From Limnohabitans parvus II-B4 (GTDB lineage: Bacteria > Pseudomonadota > Gammaproteobacteria > Burkholderiales > Burkholderiaceae_C), in contig NZ_NESN01000001.1 in the NCBI RefSeq assembly GCF_003063455.1, positions 914,514-978,513 of the forward strand: a stretch of 64,000 nucleotides of DNA, given 5' to 3'. Position 1 is the stretch's first letter. Every line of letters starts with the position of its first letter. Below the pieces are notes generated by a model. It saw only the letters and a program-made list of their open reading frames with translations, searched no databases and was not told the DNA's origin. Shown here piece after piece: positions 41,529 to 50,247 of this stretch. The position numbers and the translations under genes were made by a program.

Positions 41529-42311
41529 TCAATAGACAATTGCCCCCCAATTGGTCTGCTGGACAGCTTGCCTTGCTGACAAAACTACCGACTGCTTTTC
41601 TGCCGCCGTCATTAGGCTAGACAGCTCATTTGCAGAATTTGCTGGATCAATCAATTTTTTCAACAATGGATTTGATGTACCAACTGCCAATTCATTGAAG
41701 ACGTGCATAACGTTGTCCTCTAGTGCTTCTGCACTCTTCGATCGACCTTTCAACACATCCAACACAAGTAGATATTCCAAATATATAGATGGAATATCCA
41801 ACTTATTCCGATGCCTCCAAATTTTCAGTATTCGAATTTCATCAGTCCTACCTGATGACGAAATATCATTAATGTGCTTTTGTATGTTGGTCTGTTTGTA
41901 TGACCCTGTTTTGGCAGTGTAGATGGAATGATCGTTTGTATTGCCTGACAACTTTCTTGCTGGAGTGACGTCAACCTCCAAGCCATTCATGTTGATTCGA
42001 ATCGACACGTTCTGCGCTCGAACGCCGCTGTAGTTTTTCCGCAGATATGTTTCAAGCGATTCATAGCATTTTTTCAGACCACCATCGTTTCTGTGGCAAT
42101 CATTGGTCAGCGATACCAATATGTCTACGTCAGATGACAATGAAATAGCTGTACCCTTTGCGTACGAACCTGAATTTGCGGCAGACAGATAGCATGTCTG
42201 CGCCCAACTTTTCAAATTGGCTTTCAGATTCGCTAGATCTTGCGAGTACAAACTGAGATCCCTAGCTCTGTAGGTATCCAGCAATTTGTACAGGTATTCA
42301 TTTGGCGTCAT
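41529..42311 (-). CDS. CD-NTase-like nucleotidyltransferase
   Basis: A 260-aa enzyme of the Pol-beta superfamily. GSYAKGTAISLSSDVDILVS (residues 48-67) gives the GS...KGT and DxD (D61, D63) motifs, and D114 in LEVDVTPAR is the third acid. This is the SMODS/OAS-like layout of CD-NTases that make cyclic or linear oligonucleotide signals. It overlaps by 14 nt the two-TM gene before it. Together they look like a minimal CBASS-like module. CCA-adding or tRNA-modifying nucleotidyltransferase is less likely. Confidence 0.75.
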   Translation of the reverse strand: MTPNEYLYKLLDTYRARDLSLYSQDLANLKANLKSWAQTCYLSAANSGSYAKGTAISLSSDVDILVSLTNDCHRNDGGLKKCYESLETYLRKNYSGVRAQNVSIRINMNGLEVDVTPARKLSGNTNDHSIYTAKTGSYKQTNIQKHINDISSSGRTDEIRILKIWRHRNKLDIPSIYLEYLLVLDVLKGRSKSAEALEDNVMHVFNELAVGTSNPLLKKLIDPANSANELSSLMTAAEKQSVVLSARQAVQQTNWGAIVY

Positions 42312-42837
42312 AGCTGGTTGTCATCAAGCTGGTCAAAACATCATTAAGCAGTCTGCCTAAAAAATTCACCACTACTGTGTTCGGCCTGTTGGCTATCGAG
42401 TTCATAACATCGTGTGGAATCGACGCAGGTCTAGCAACTATCACTATAGGAATTTGTGAGCTTGCTCGTCTCTGAAATATTTCTTCAATGCTGCCCCCTG
42501 CTGTATCCCAATCAACTAGATAGAGATTAGCCACCGAAAGACTTTCAAGCGTACTCAACGGAACGTGTGCAATGTTTTTTTCGTTGAACAACTTGGAGGA
42601 CTTAAGGGCATGCGATAGCTTGGCAAAGTTTTCAGCATCAGAAATGACTGCAATTTTCCGTTTCCATAATCCATATCCCAGCCGAATTGCCAACGGCATC
42701 ACACCAAAGAAGATGCTGATCACCTTGTAGGCGAAACCTAAAACTACCAATATCGATCCAATGCCACCAAAAATGGCAAACAGCGAATGGTTGAAAAATT
42801 CTGCGACCAATTTGTACCCAGCAGTCACTTCTTCCAT
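42298..42837 (-). CDS. Two-TM protein with cytoplasmic Rossmann-like domain, putative effector
   Basis: A 179-aa protein. Two hydrophobic segments lie at about 17-36 and 38-57 (SLFAIFGGIGSILVVLGFAY in part). The rest, from KRKIAVISDAENFAKL, alternates beta and alpha and resembles a receiver or TIR-like fold (NLYLVDWDTAGGS, IPIVIVARPASIP). Two-TM proteins next to CD-NTases are typical membrane-disrupting effectors. The fold assignment is tentative. Confidence 0.6.
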   Translation of the reverse strand: MEEVTAGYKLVAEFFNHSLFAIFGGIGSILVVLGFAYKVISIFFGVMPLAIRLGYGLWKRKIAVISDAENFAKLSHALKSSKLFNEKNIAHVPLSTLESLSVANLYLVDWDTAGGSIEEIFQRRASSQIPIVIVARPASIPHDVMNSIANRPNTVVVNFLGRLLNDVLTSLMTTSYDAK

Positions 42838-42877
42838 GCTATCTATCCTCCTTCCCGTAGGTTAACCGTACTGAAAT

Positions 42878-42907
42878 TAAAAAAAAAGCCACCCGAAGGT
42901 GGCTTTT
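42878..42907 (-). terminator. Terminator after tRNA-Ile2 copy B
   Basis: AAAAGCCACC-CGAA-GGTGGCTTTT with ten A residues at 42878-42887, reading as a T-tract on the minus strand. It would stop tRNA copy B transcripts before the 2TM gene. Copy A has no equivalent because the serine element begins there. Confidence 0.85.
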
Positions 42908-42914
42908 AGAGGGT

Positions 42915-43201
42915 TGGTAGGGCGTGACAGACTTGAACTGTCGACCAAAGGATTCCGCTTTGTGTGACTTTCGCCACTCGCTGGACTTTGTCTTCACCAT
43001 ATTGATTGCTCAACTTAGGCGGGTGCCGTTAAGTCTCTACACGTTCAAAGTGCTTTCGCACTAAGCTTCGCTCGGCATTGCCATATGTGTTGCCACACTT
43101 AGGTTTCACCGAATTTGACACCATCCCTTATGCAGTTTCCACGCGTAAGGCACATTTGAAAAATATGAGTCCTCTGCTCTAACCAACTGAGCTAACGCCC
43201 C
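42915..43201 (-). tRNA. tRNA-Ile2(CAU) with group I intron, copy B
   Basis: Exons 43201-43165 and 42954-42915 are identical to copy A, including CCA. It is followed by a proper terminator and preceded by the same attgta (-10 TACAAT on the minus strand) and arm sequence. It lies inside the right end of the 16-kb element, so it travels with it. Confidence 0.85.
42955..43164 (-). ncRNA. Group I intron (IC3, Azoarcus type), copy B
   Basis: It is 210 nt, as in copy A, but diverged at about a dozen positions. P7 reads GACUU/AAGUC here, against GACUA/UAGUC in copy A: both partners changed, so pairing is kept. P1 and the terminal G are unchanged. This shows selection for a folded ribozyme. Confidence 0.92.
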
Positions 43202-43380
43202 TCAAAAACAGATTGTACGTGGGTCCTTTTTTGCGACAAGAACAGCCCAAAAAGCAGGTCCAAATCGGTCAAAAAGTGTGTAGCTGGTGTGTAGTGTTTT
43301 TCGCACCATTTTTACTCACGTAACCTATTGATTTATATAGGTATTTTACGAATATGAGAACTTTTTGAATAGATTATGAG
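43202..43380. other. Attachment-site arm, right copy
   Basis: It is a near copy of 26947-27126. GTGTGTAG occurs at 43276-43283 and 43287-43294, and the 13-bp core AATAGATTATGAG at 43368-43380. It directly abuts the orphan tRNA half. This is the right attachment site of the element. Confidence 0.75.
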
Positions 43381-43412
43381 TCCTCTGCTCTAACCAACTG
43401 AGCTAACGCCCC
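43374..43412 (-). pseudogene. Orphan 5' half of intronless tRNA-Ile2(CAU)
   Basis: From G1 at 43412 the sequence is identical to the 5' exon of the two complete copies through CTCAT, and continues AATC without any intron, then leaves the tRNA sequence (TATTC). It keeps a TACAAT-like -10 (43426-43431). It is the remnant of the original chromosomal gene, split in its anticodon loop. Confidence 0.85.
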
Positions 43413-43448
43413 AACCGAAGCCGTGATTGTAGTGGCCCGATCGGCTGC

Positions 43449-44453
43449 TTATTTGGACTGGCTCAGCGCGTTGCTGACCAAGCGGGAGGTGATGTTGACG
43501 ATCTGGATCATCCGGTCGTAGGGCATGCGGGTCGGGCCGATCACGCCCAAGGTGCCCACAATTTGACCATCGACCTCATAAGGCGAACTGACGACCGACA
43601 GCTCCTGCATGGGCACGATCTGGCTTTCGCCTCCTATATAGATGCGCACGCCTTCGGCCTGGCTGGACACATCCAAAAGGCGCATGAGCTGGGTTTTTTG
43701 CTCAAAAAGGTCAAACGCCCGGCGCAAATGGCCCATGTCGCTGGAAAAATCGCTCACCGACAGCAAGTTGCGCTCACCGGCAATCACCACTTCGTTCTGG
43801 TCTTCGGCCAGCGCCTCGGTGCTGACCTGAACGGCGGCTTGCATGAGCGTGGCGATTTCGCTTTGCAGGCTCACCAGCTCTTGCTGCACCCGGCTGCGCA
43901 CCTGCTCAATGGCCATACCGGCGTAGTGGGAGTTGAGGAAATTCGAGGTTTCCAGCAACTGGCTTTGGGAGTAGTCCGTCTCCGTCAACAAGATCCTGTT
44001 TTGAACATCGCCCTCCGGGGAAACAATGATCACCAACAAACGGCGCTCGGACAATCGCAAAAACTCGATGTGGCGAAACACGGACGGTCTGCGCGGTGTC
44101 ATGACCACGCCCACAAAATGCGACAAGTTGGACAACAGATTGGCGGCGCTGGCGATCACCTTTTGCGGCTGATCAGGCGTGAGCGCAGGCGTTTCAAGAC
44201 CATCGCGCTGCACCGTGAGCATGGTGTCCACAAACAGGCGATAGCCCCGACTGGTCGGGATGCGCCCGGCCGAGGTGTGTGGGCTGGCGATCAAGCCCAA
44301 CTCTTCCAGGTCGGACATCACATTGCGGATGGTGGCGGGGGACAGATCCAGACCCGAGGCTTTGGAGAGCGTGCGAGAGCCCACGGGTTGGCCGTCCGCG
44401 ATATAGCGTTCCACCAGCGCTTTGAGCAATAACTTGGCACGATCATCTAGCAT
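43449..44453 (-). CDS. hrcA: Heat-inducible transcription repressor HrcA
   Basis: A 334-aa repressor. The N-terminal winged helix has [20 protein letters not shown] and [17 protein letters not shown]; a GAF-like central domain follows ([20 protein letters not shown]) and the C-terminus ends [13 protein letters not shown]. HrcA binds CIRCE elements of heat-shock operons. It is the first core gene beside the tRNA site. It is divergent from nadK with 28 bp between starts. Confidence 0.96.
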   Translation of the reverse strand: MLDDRAKLLLKALVERYIADGQPVGSRTLSKASGLDLSPATIRNVMSDLEELGLIASPHTSAGRIPTSRGYRLFVDTMLTVQRDGLETPALTPDQPQKVIASAANLLSNLSHFVGVVMTPRRPSVFRHIEFLRLSERRLLVIIVSPEGDVQNRILLTETDYSQSQLLETSNFLNSHYAGMAIEQVRSRVQQELVSLQSEIATLMQAAVQVSTEALAEDQNEVVIAGERNLLSVSDFSSDMGHLRRAFDLFEQKTQLMRLLDVSSQAEGVRIYIGGESQIVPMQELSVVSSPYEVDGQIVGTLGVIGPTRMPYDRMIQIVNITSRLVSNALSQSK

Positions 44454-44481
44454 CTGGTCATTTTAATGATGTAATTTGTGC

Positions 44482-45375
44482 ATGAGATCCAAATTCCGTC
44501 ACGTTGCGCTCTTTGGCAAGTACCACACCACCGCCCATGGCGGGGGGCTAGAGAGTTCGCGACGGGTTTTGGACGATGTGGCCCAGTTCCTCACTCGGCA
44601 AGGCTGCGATGTCGTGCTGGACAAGGAAACCGCCCTGCACACCGGCCTGAACCAGTACCCCATGCTGGACATGGCCGAAATCGGCAAACAGTGCGATTTG
44701 GGTTTGGTGATTGGCGGCGACGGCACCATGCTGGGCATTGGCCGCCAAATGGCACGTTACGCCCTGCCCCTGATCGGCATCAACCAAGGCCGCCTCGGCT
44801 TCATCACCGACATCCCCATCCAAAGCTACCAAGATGTGCTGCAGCCCATGCTGCAAGGCAATTACCAGACAGAAGACCGCAGCTTGCTGCAAGCGCACGT
44901 GGTGCGTGACCAACGCAGCGTGTTCAGCGCACTGGCCATGAACGACGTGGTCGTCAACCGGGGCGGCACTTCGGGCATGGTGGAGCTGCGCGTAGAGGTC
45001 GACGGCCGCTTTGTGGCCACCCAGCGCGCCGACGGCCTGATCATCGCCACACCCACGGGCTCAACCGCCTACTCACTGTCGGTCGGCGGCCCCTTGATGC
45101 ACCCCTCCATTGGCGGCTGGGTCATGGCACCCATCGCACCGCACACGCTGTCCAATCGCCCGATCGTGCTGCCCGAATCGTCCGAGATCAGCATCGAAAT
45201 CGTGGCTGGACGCTATGTCAGCGCCAATTTCGACATGCAATCGCTGGCCGAGCTGATGCTGGGCGACCGAATCACGGTGCAACGCTCGGAGCACAAAGTG
45301 CGCTTTTTGCACCCCGCAGGCTGGAACTACTTTGACACCTTGCGCAAGAAGATGCATTGGAATGAGGGCGTTTAA
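44482..45375 (+). CDS. nadK: NAD kinase
   Basis: A 297-aa enzyme that phosphorylates NAD to NADP. The [11 protein letters not shown] motif is near residue 70 and [12 protein letters not shown] near 150, followed by [15 protein letters not shown]. The ATG at 44482 is preferred over a TTG two codons earlier. It lies 3 nt before recN, a common beta-proteobacterial arrangement. Confidence 0.97.
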   Translation: MRSKFRHVALFGKYHTTAHGGGLESSRRVLDDVAQFLTRQGCDVVLDKETALHTGLNQYPMLDMAEIGKQCDLGLVIGGDGTMLGIGRQMARYALPLIGINQGRLGFITDIPIQSYQDVLQPMLQGNYQTEDRSLLQAHVVRDQRSVFSALAMNDVVVNRGGTSGMVELRVEVDGRFVATQRADGLIIATPTGSTAYSLSVGGPLMHPSIGGWVMAPIAPHTLSNRPIVLPESSEISIEIVAGRYVSANFDMQSLAELMLGDRITVQRSEHKVRFLHPAGWNYFDTLRKKMHWNEGV

Positions 45376-45378
45376 GCC

Positions 45379-47073
45379 GTGGCACTGACGCACATCACCC
45401 TGCGCGATTTTGTGATCGTGCGCGAACTGGAACTGGACCTGAGCACAGGCTTCAGCGTATTGACTGGTGAAACCGGCGCAGGCAAGTCCATCCTGATCGA
45501 TGCCCTGCAACTGGCCTTAGGTGCCCGATCCGAATCGGGTGTGGTGCGCGAAGGTGCCAACCGCTGTGAGGTCTGTGCCGAGTTCGAGCCGACGATCGCC
45601 ATCCAGGCCTGGCTCGAAGCCGCCGGGTTTGACGCCAGCGCCGAATTGCTGCTGCGCCGGACTGTAGACACTGCCGGCAAAAGCCGCGCCTGGATCAACG
45701 GCAGCCCGGCCACCGCCACACAACTGCGCGAACTGGGCGAACAGCTGCTGGACATCCATGGCCAGCACGCCTGGCAAAGCCTGACCCGTCCTGACGCCGT
45801 GCGCGGCCTACTCGACGCCTACGCAGGCACCGATATCCGCCCGCTCAAAGCCGCCTGGCAAGTTTGGCGACAAGCCCAACAAGCCCTCGCCGACGCGAGC
45901 CAAGCGCAAAGCACATTGGCCAACGAACGCGAGCGGCTGGCTTGGCAAATTGGCGAGCTGGAAAAGCTCAACCCCCAAGCGGGCGAATGGCAAGACCTGA
46001 GCACCCAGCACAGCCGCTTGGCCAATGCGCAAGCCCTGATCGAGGCAGCCAACCTGAGCACCGCGTTGCTGGAAGGCAAAGATCACGAGGCCGCGGGGGG
46101 GGCGCTCAGCCAGTTGTCCCGCGCCATCCAGACGCTGCAATCCTTGGGGCAGTTTGAACCCGAGTTCAATGAACTGGCCGACCTGCTGACCTCAGCCCAA
46201 GCCCAGGCCGAAGACGTGGCCCACAGCCTGCACGGCTATTTGCGCAAGACCGATCTGGACCCAGCGCACCTGGCTCAGCTCGACGAACGCATGGGCCTGT
46301 GGCTGTCGCTGGCACGCCGCTACAAAAAAACGCCCGATGAACTGCCCTTGACCCTGCAAACCTGGCACCAAGAATTGGCCCAACTCGATGCCGCAGCCGA
46401 TCTGGACAGCCTGCGAAAAGCCGAGCAAGCCGCACAAACCGCCTGCATGCAAGAAGCCAAAGCGGTCTCGCGCCAACGCCAAAAAGCCGCCAAACCACTG
46501 GCCCAAGCCGTCAGCAACGCCATGCAGCAACTGGGCATGCAAGGTGGCCGTTTTGAAGTGCAACTGCAGGCGCTGGATGCGCCTGCGCAGCATGGCCTCG
46601 AAGAAGTCAGCTTTTTGGTCGCCGGACACGAAGGCAGCACGCCGCGCCCCGTGGGCAAAGTGGCTTCTGGTGGTGAACTCTCTCGCATCGCACTGGCCAT
46701 TGCGGTCACCACCAGCGAGCTGGGTGAGGCGGGCACCCTGATTTTTGACGAGGTCGATTCGGGCGTTGGCGGCGCGGTGGCCGAAACCGTGGGCCGATTG
46801 ATGAAACAGCTGGGCCTGCACCGCCAAGTGCTGGCGGTCACCCACCTGCCCCAAGTGGCCGCCTGCGCCGACCACCACTTGCTGGTCAGCAAAGCCGCGG
46901 TCAACGGCCAGGTCAGCAGCCAAGTGCGCACCGTCAGCGGCGAAGAGCGTGTGAGCGAAATTGCACGCATGCTGGGCGGTGAAAAACTGTCGGCCACCAC
47001 CTTGGCCCACGCCAGAGAAATGCTGGGCGATGCCCCTTTGAAACCCGCAGGCCGCAAAACCACCCAAAGCTGA
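45379..47073 (+). CDS. recN: DNA repair protein RecN
   Basis: A 564-aa SMC-like ATPase. Walker A is [16 protein letters not shown] (residues about 27-42); the coiled-coil middle is Ala/Gln-rich; the signature [18 protein letters not shown] [14 protein letters not shown] and Walker [13 protein letters not shown] are in the C-terminal part. It acts in double-strand break repair. GTG start at 45379 just after nadK. It leads into rapZ with 2 nt between. Confidence 0.96.
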   Translation: MALTHITLRDFVIVRELELDLSTGFSVLTGETGAGKSILIDALQLALGARSESGVVREGANRCEVCAEFEPTIAIQAWLEAAGFDASAELLLRRTVDTAGKSRAWINGSPATATQLRELGEQLLDIHGQHAWQSLTRPDAVRGLLDAYAGTDIRPLKAAWQVWRQAQQALADASQAQSTLANERERLAWQIGELEKLNPQAGEWQDLSTQHSRLANAQALIEAANLSTALLEGKDHEAAGGALSQLSRAIQTLQSLGQFEPEFNELADLLTSAQAQAEDVAHSLHGYLRKTDLDPAHLAQLDERMGLWLSLARRYKKTPDELPLTLQTWHQELAQLDAAADLDSLRKAEQAAQTACMQEAKAVSRQRQKAAKPLAQAVSNAMQQLGMQGGRFEVQLQALDAPAQHGLEEVSFLVAGHEGSTPRPVGKVASGGELSRIALAIAVTTSELGEAGTLIFDEVDSGVGGAVAETVGRLMKQLGLHRQVLAVTHLPQVAACADHHLLVSKAAVNGQVSSQVRTVSGEERVSEIARMLGGEKLSATTLAHAREMLGDAPLKPAGRKTTQS

Positions 47074-47075
47074 GC

Positions 47076-47933
47076 ATGGACATCATTCTGATCACCGGCA
47101 TGTCCGGCTCCGGCAAATCGGTCGCGCTGCACGCCCTCGAGGACGCTGGCTACTACTGCGTCGACAACTTGCCACCCGAGTTGCTGATCCCCTTTGTCAA
47201 GCTCGAAGAACAGCAAAAAGAACAGCGCCTGGCCATTGCCATCGACGTGCGCAGCGCCAACTCCTTGCACCTGATGCCTGAGCAAATGGCCTTGCTGCGC
47301 GACATGGGCATGACGGTGAAATCGGTGTTTCTGGACGCCACCTCCGACACCTTGCAGCGCCGCTATTCCGAGTCGCGGCGCAAACACCCGCTGTCGGGCG
47401 GCAGCAAACCTCAAAGTGACAAAGCTCTTTTTGAGACCATCGAGTTCGAGCGCGAACTGTTGGCCGATTTGCGCGAACGCGCCCACGTCATCGACACCAG
47501 CTTGCTGCGCTCGGCGCAACTGCAGACTTACATCAAAACCCTGGTCAGCGCCCCGGTGGCGCAGCTGACCCTGGTGTTTGAGTCGTTCGGTTTCAAACGC
47601 GGCATTCCCACAGATGCCGACTACGTTTTTGACATCCGCATGCTGCCCAACCCGCACTATGAAAGCGCACTGAAGCCATTGACGGGTCGCGACGCTCCAG
47701 TGCAAGACTATTTGCGGCAATCCGAAGAGTTTGTGCAAATGCAGCTGCAGATCGAGGGGTTTCTCAGGCAGTGGATTCCCGCCATCGAGCGTGATCACCG
47801 CAGCTATGTCACGGTGGCCATCGGTTGCACTGGCGGACAACACCGTTCGGTCTTCATGGTCGAGCAGCTGGCACAAAGCTTTGGCACGCGCTGGCTCACA
47901 CTCAAACGGCACCGGGAACTGGACGCGATTTAA
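47076..47933 (+). CDS. rapZ: RNase adapter protein RapZ
   Basis: A 285-aa protein with P-loop [18 protein letters not shown] at the N-terminus, [22 protein letters not shown] middle, and the C-terminal [18 protein letters not shown]. In relatives it guides RNase E to a small RNA that controls hexosamine synthesis. Ends the nadK-recN-rapZ run. Confidence 0.96.
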   Translation: MDIILITGMSGSGKSVALHALEDAGYYCVDNLPPELLIPFVKLEEQQKEQRLAIAIDVRSANSLHLMPEQMALLRDMGMTVKSVFLDATSDTLQRRYSESRRKHPLSGGSKPQSDKALFETIEFERELLADLRERAHVIDTSLLRSAQLQTYIKTLVSAPVAQLTLVFESFGFKRGIPTDADYVFDIRMLPNPHYESALKPLTGRDAPVQDYLRQSEEFVQMQLQIEGFLRQWIPAIERDHRSYVTVAIGCTGGQHRSVFMVEQLAQSFGTRWLTLKRHRELDAI

Positions 47934-47982
47934 GTGCTTTGGGCTGTTGCGTCAAGCCACGCACCGCCCAATACAAGCAGCC

Positions 47983-48010
47983 TGGACCCCGGGTCTTCGC
48001 CCGGGGTGAC
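47983..48010. repeat. REP-like hairpin
   Basis: CCCCGGG-TCTTCG-CCCGGGG (stem 47987-48006) between TGGA and TGAC, a typical extragenic palindrome, left of the heptamer array. Confidence 0.6.
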
Positions 48011-48043
48011 AAGTTCATCTGTCCACCCGCACACTGCCTACGT

Positions 48044-48239
48044 CACCTGCCACCTGCCACCTGCCACCTGCCACCTGCCACCTGCCACCTGCCACCTGCC
48101 ACCTGCCACCTGTCACCTGTCACCTGTCACCTGTCACCTGTCACCTGTCACCTGTCACCTGTCACCTGTCACCTGTCACCTGTCACCTGTCACCTGTCAC
48201 CTGTCACCTGTCACCTGTCACCTGTCACCTGTCACCTGT
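48044..48239. repeat. Heptamer tandem array: 9 CACCTGC then 19 CACCTGT
   Basis: There are 28 perfect 7-bp units over 196 bp. Units are all CACCTGC up to 48106 and all CACCTGT from 48107, so the two blocks expanded separately. Units of seven shift the reading frame, and open frames through the array translate to Pro/Cys/His/Leu repeats only, so it is not a gene. Imperfect units continue to about 48260. Confidence 0.95.
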
Positions 48240-48282
48240 CACACGTCACACGTCACCCTGCAGCCCGTCACCCTGCCCACTG

Positions 48283-48310
48283 TCATCCCGCACTTGATGC
48301 GGGATCCATG
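48283..48310. repeat. REP-like hairpin
   Basis: GTCATCCCGCA-CTTGA-TGCGGGATCCATG, a widespread proteobacterial extragenic palindrome, between the heptamer array and mutY. Confidence 0.6.
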
Positions 48311-48314
48311 TCTT

Positions 48315-49370
48315 TCACGCCCCCGCCAACAAAACCCGAATCGGCGCTGGCAAACCCATGTCAGGCCAAGCGTCTGCATCTACCCACTGACCTTCACAAG
48401 CAGGGCAGGATGTTCCTGAGCCAAGCATCCGCACCGGGTGCAAATGCAGGTCTCGGTGCGTCAGCACATGCTTCCAGGCTTCGATGTAGAGGGGGTCTTT
48501 GCCTTGTGCCCAGGCGGCCAGCAAATCATCTTCTGAATCAAACACCGGCAAACTGAACAAGCCTGCCCAGATGCCTTTGTCGGGGCGCTTTTGCAGCCAC
48601 ACCTGCCCCCGTGCGTTGACCGCCCACAACAACCACAGCGTGGCACTGCTGCGCTTGAGTTTGCGGGTCTTGACGGGATACGCCAGCGGTTCTCCCTGCG
48701 CTTTGGCCTGGCACAGGCCACTGACGGGGCACGCTTGGCACTGCACCTTCCGCGGCAAACACACAGTAGCACCCAGATCCATCAAGGCCTGGGTGTAACG
48801 CGGCATGTCGACCGGTTTTTCAGGCAACAGGTTTTGCGCCAATCCCCACAAAATGCGCTCGTTTTTGGCCACCGCCAGGTCATCGCCATAGCCCAGCACA
48901 CGGGTCAACACGCGCTTGACATTGCCGTCCAGAATCGCGGCGCGCTCCTGAAAGCAAAACGCCGCAATCGCGGCGGCGGTCGAACGGCCAATGCCGGGCA
49001 AGGTCTGCAGGTCTTCTGCACGCCGGGGAAACGCCCCGCCAAAACGCGCCATCACCTCTTGCGCGCATTTGTGCAAATTGCGCGCACGGCTGTAATAACC
49101 CAAGCCGCTCCACAGCGCCAGCACATCGTCTTGCAAGGCGGCCGCCAAAGCAGCCACATCCGGAAACCGCACTAGAAACCGGGGAAAGTAATCGAGCACC
49201 GTGCTCACTTGCGTTTGCTGCAGCATGATCTCAGACAACCAGACGCGGTAAGGGTCCTGGGTGTTTTGCCACGGCAGGCTCTGGCGGCCGTGCTGGCGCT
49301 GCCAATCCACCATGCGGCGGGCAAAACCTTCGGGCAAATCATGGAGAGGACGGGTCAAGGCTTCTGACAT
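48315..49370 (-). CDS. mutY: A/G-specific adenine glycosylase
   Basis: A 351-aa enzyme that removes adenine opposite 8-oxoguanine. [18 protein letters not shown] contains the catalytic Glu; [12 protein letters not shown] is the HhH motif and [12 protein letters not shown] holds the catalytic Asp. Four cysteines ([17 protein letters not shown]) bind the 4Fe-4S cluster; the C-terminus is NUDIX-like. Start at 49370, overlapping the mutM end by 16 nt, so the two 8-oxoG repair genes are coupled. Confidence 0.95.
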   Translation of the reverse strand: MSEALTRPLHDLPEGFARRMVDWQRQHGRQSLPWQNTQDPYRVWLSEIMLQQTQVSTVLDYFPRFLVRFPDVAALAAALQDDVLALWSGLGYYSRARNLHKCAQEVMARFGGAFPRRAEDLQTLPGIGRSTAAAIAAFCFQERAAILDGNVKRVLTRVLGYGDDLAVAKNERILWGLAQNLLPEKPVDMPRYTQALMDLGATVCLPRKVQCQACPVSGLCQAKAQGEPLAYPVKTRKLKRSSATLWLLWAVNARGQVWLQKRPDKGIWAGLFSLPVFDSEDDLLAAWAQGKDPLYIEAWKHVLTHRDLHLHPVRMLGSGTSCPACEGQWVDADAWPDMGLPAPIRVLLAGA

Positions 49371-50170
49371 TGGGGGCAATAAAAGGTGGTGCGCTGGCCT
49401 TGCAGCATGGACCGGATCGGGGCGCCGCACGCACGGCAAGACTCGCCAGCGCGGCCATAAACGGCCGCTTCGAGCTGAAAGTAACCCGTGCGGCCTTCGG
49501 CATTGACAAAATCTTTCAAAGAACTGCCCCCTTGTTCCACAGCACGGGTCAGCACCTGAACGATGGCGGCATGCAGCTTCGCCACACGCGGCCGGGACAA
49601 ACGCGCCGCTTTCGTGGTTGGGCGGATACCGGCCATGAACAAAGCCTCGGACGCATAAATATTGCCCACGCCCACCACCACATCGCCCGCCAGCAGCACT
49701 TGCTTGATGGCGGACTGGCGCTTTTTCAGGGCATCGGCAAAGGCAGCGACATCAAACTGGCCATTCAAGGGTTCTACACCCAGTCGGCCCAATAACTTTT
49801 GCGCTTCAGGCGAATCCTCCGAAGGCGTCCAGACCACCGCGCCAAAGCGACGCGGGTCGTGCAAGCGCAGCACACCCCGGTCGGTCACCAGATCCATGTG
49901 GTCATGCGGCCCGACTTCGGGCTGAACGGGGGCGAAATTCAGGCTGCCCGACATGCCCAGGTGCACCAGCAGCAAGCCTTGATCCAGATCGAGCAACAGG
50001 TATTTGCCTCGGCGGCGAACACCCAACACCTGTCTACCCACCAAGCTTTGAGGTGCCACCCCCAAAGGCCAACGCAAGGGCTTGCCCATGCGCAAATCCA
50101 CAATTTTGGCGGCAGCAATCCGGTCTGCAAAACTGCGACGGGTCACTTCAACTTCTGGGAGTTCAGGCAT
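49355..50170 (-). CDS. mutM: Formamidopyrimidine-DNA glycosylase
   Basis: A 271-aa enzyme. [14 protein letters not shown] gives the catalytic Pro and Glu right after the start Met, which fixes the start at 50170. The zinc finger is [11 protein letters not shown] ... FYCPQCQ at the C-terminus. It excises oxidised purines. Divergent from the TPR gene with a 77-bp gap. Confidence 0.96.
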   Translation of the reverse strand: MPELPEVEVTRRSFADRIAAAKIVDLRMGKPLRWPLGVAPQSLVGRQVLGVRRRGKYLLLDLDQGLLLVHLGMSGSLNFAPVQPEVGPHDHMDLVTDRGVLRLHDPRRFGAVVWTPSEDSPEAQKLLGRLGVEPLNGQFDVAAFADALKKRQSAIKQVLLAGDVVVGVGNIYASEALFMAGIRPTTKAARLSRPRVAKLHAAIVQVLTRAVEQGGSSLKDFVNAEGRTGYFQLEAAVYGRAGESCRACGAPIRSMLQGQRTTFYCPQCQKP

Positions 50171-50247
50171 GCATTCATCTGGCGCCAAGGCAGGGAATCT
50201 GCCCCCGGCGCACGGGTTCAAAAGGTGGCTGGATTATGATGGGCTCC

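Larger units (their letters stand above)
27127..43380. mobile_element. Tyrosine-integrase element in tRNA-Ile2 (16,254 bp)
   Basis: Bounded by AATAGATTATGAG at 27114-27126 and 43368-43380. It carries its own integrase (40045-41448), integrase-type arm repeats, restriction and nucleotidyltransferase cargo, many small genes and an intron-bearing tRNA-Ile2 at its right end. It is visibly more AT-rich than the flanking core genes. Excision through the core would give a circle of this length and leave copy A, one core and the orphan tRNA half. Confidence 0.75.

Noticed and set aside
42915..43201. Elongator tRNA-Met reading of the CAU tRNA
   Set aside because: Variable loop, T-loop and discriminator fit tRNA-Ile2 better, and the intron matches that of Azoarcus tRNA-Ile. 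Not fully excluded without a lysidine-synthetase identity analysis.
46320..47912. 530-aa minus-strand frame opposite recN and rapZ
   Set aside because: Antisense shadow of two well-supported core genes in GC-rich DNA.
48044..48239. CRISPR-like repeat array
   Set aside because: Units are 7 bp with no spacers and there are no cas genes.
47825..48556. Long open frames through the heptamer array
   Set aside because: They translate only the repeat in other frames; composition is monotonous and no ribosome binding site is present.
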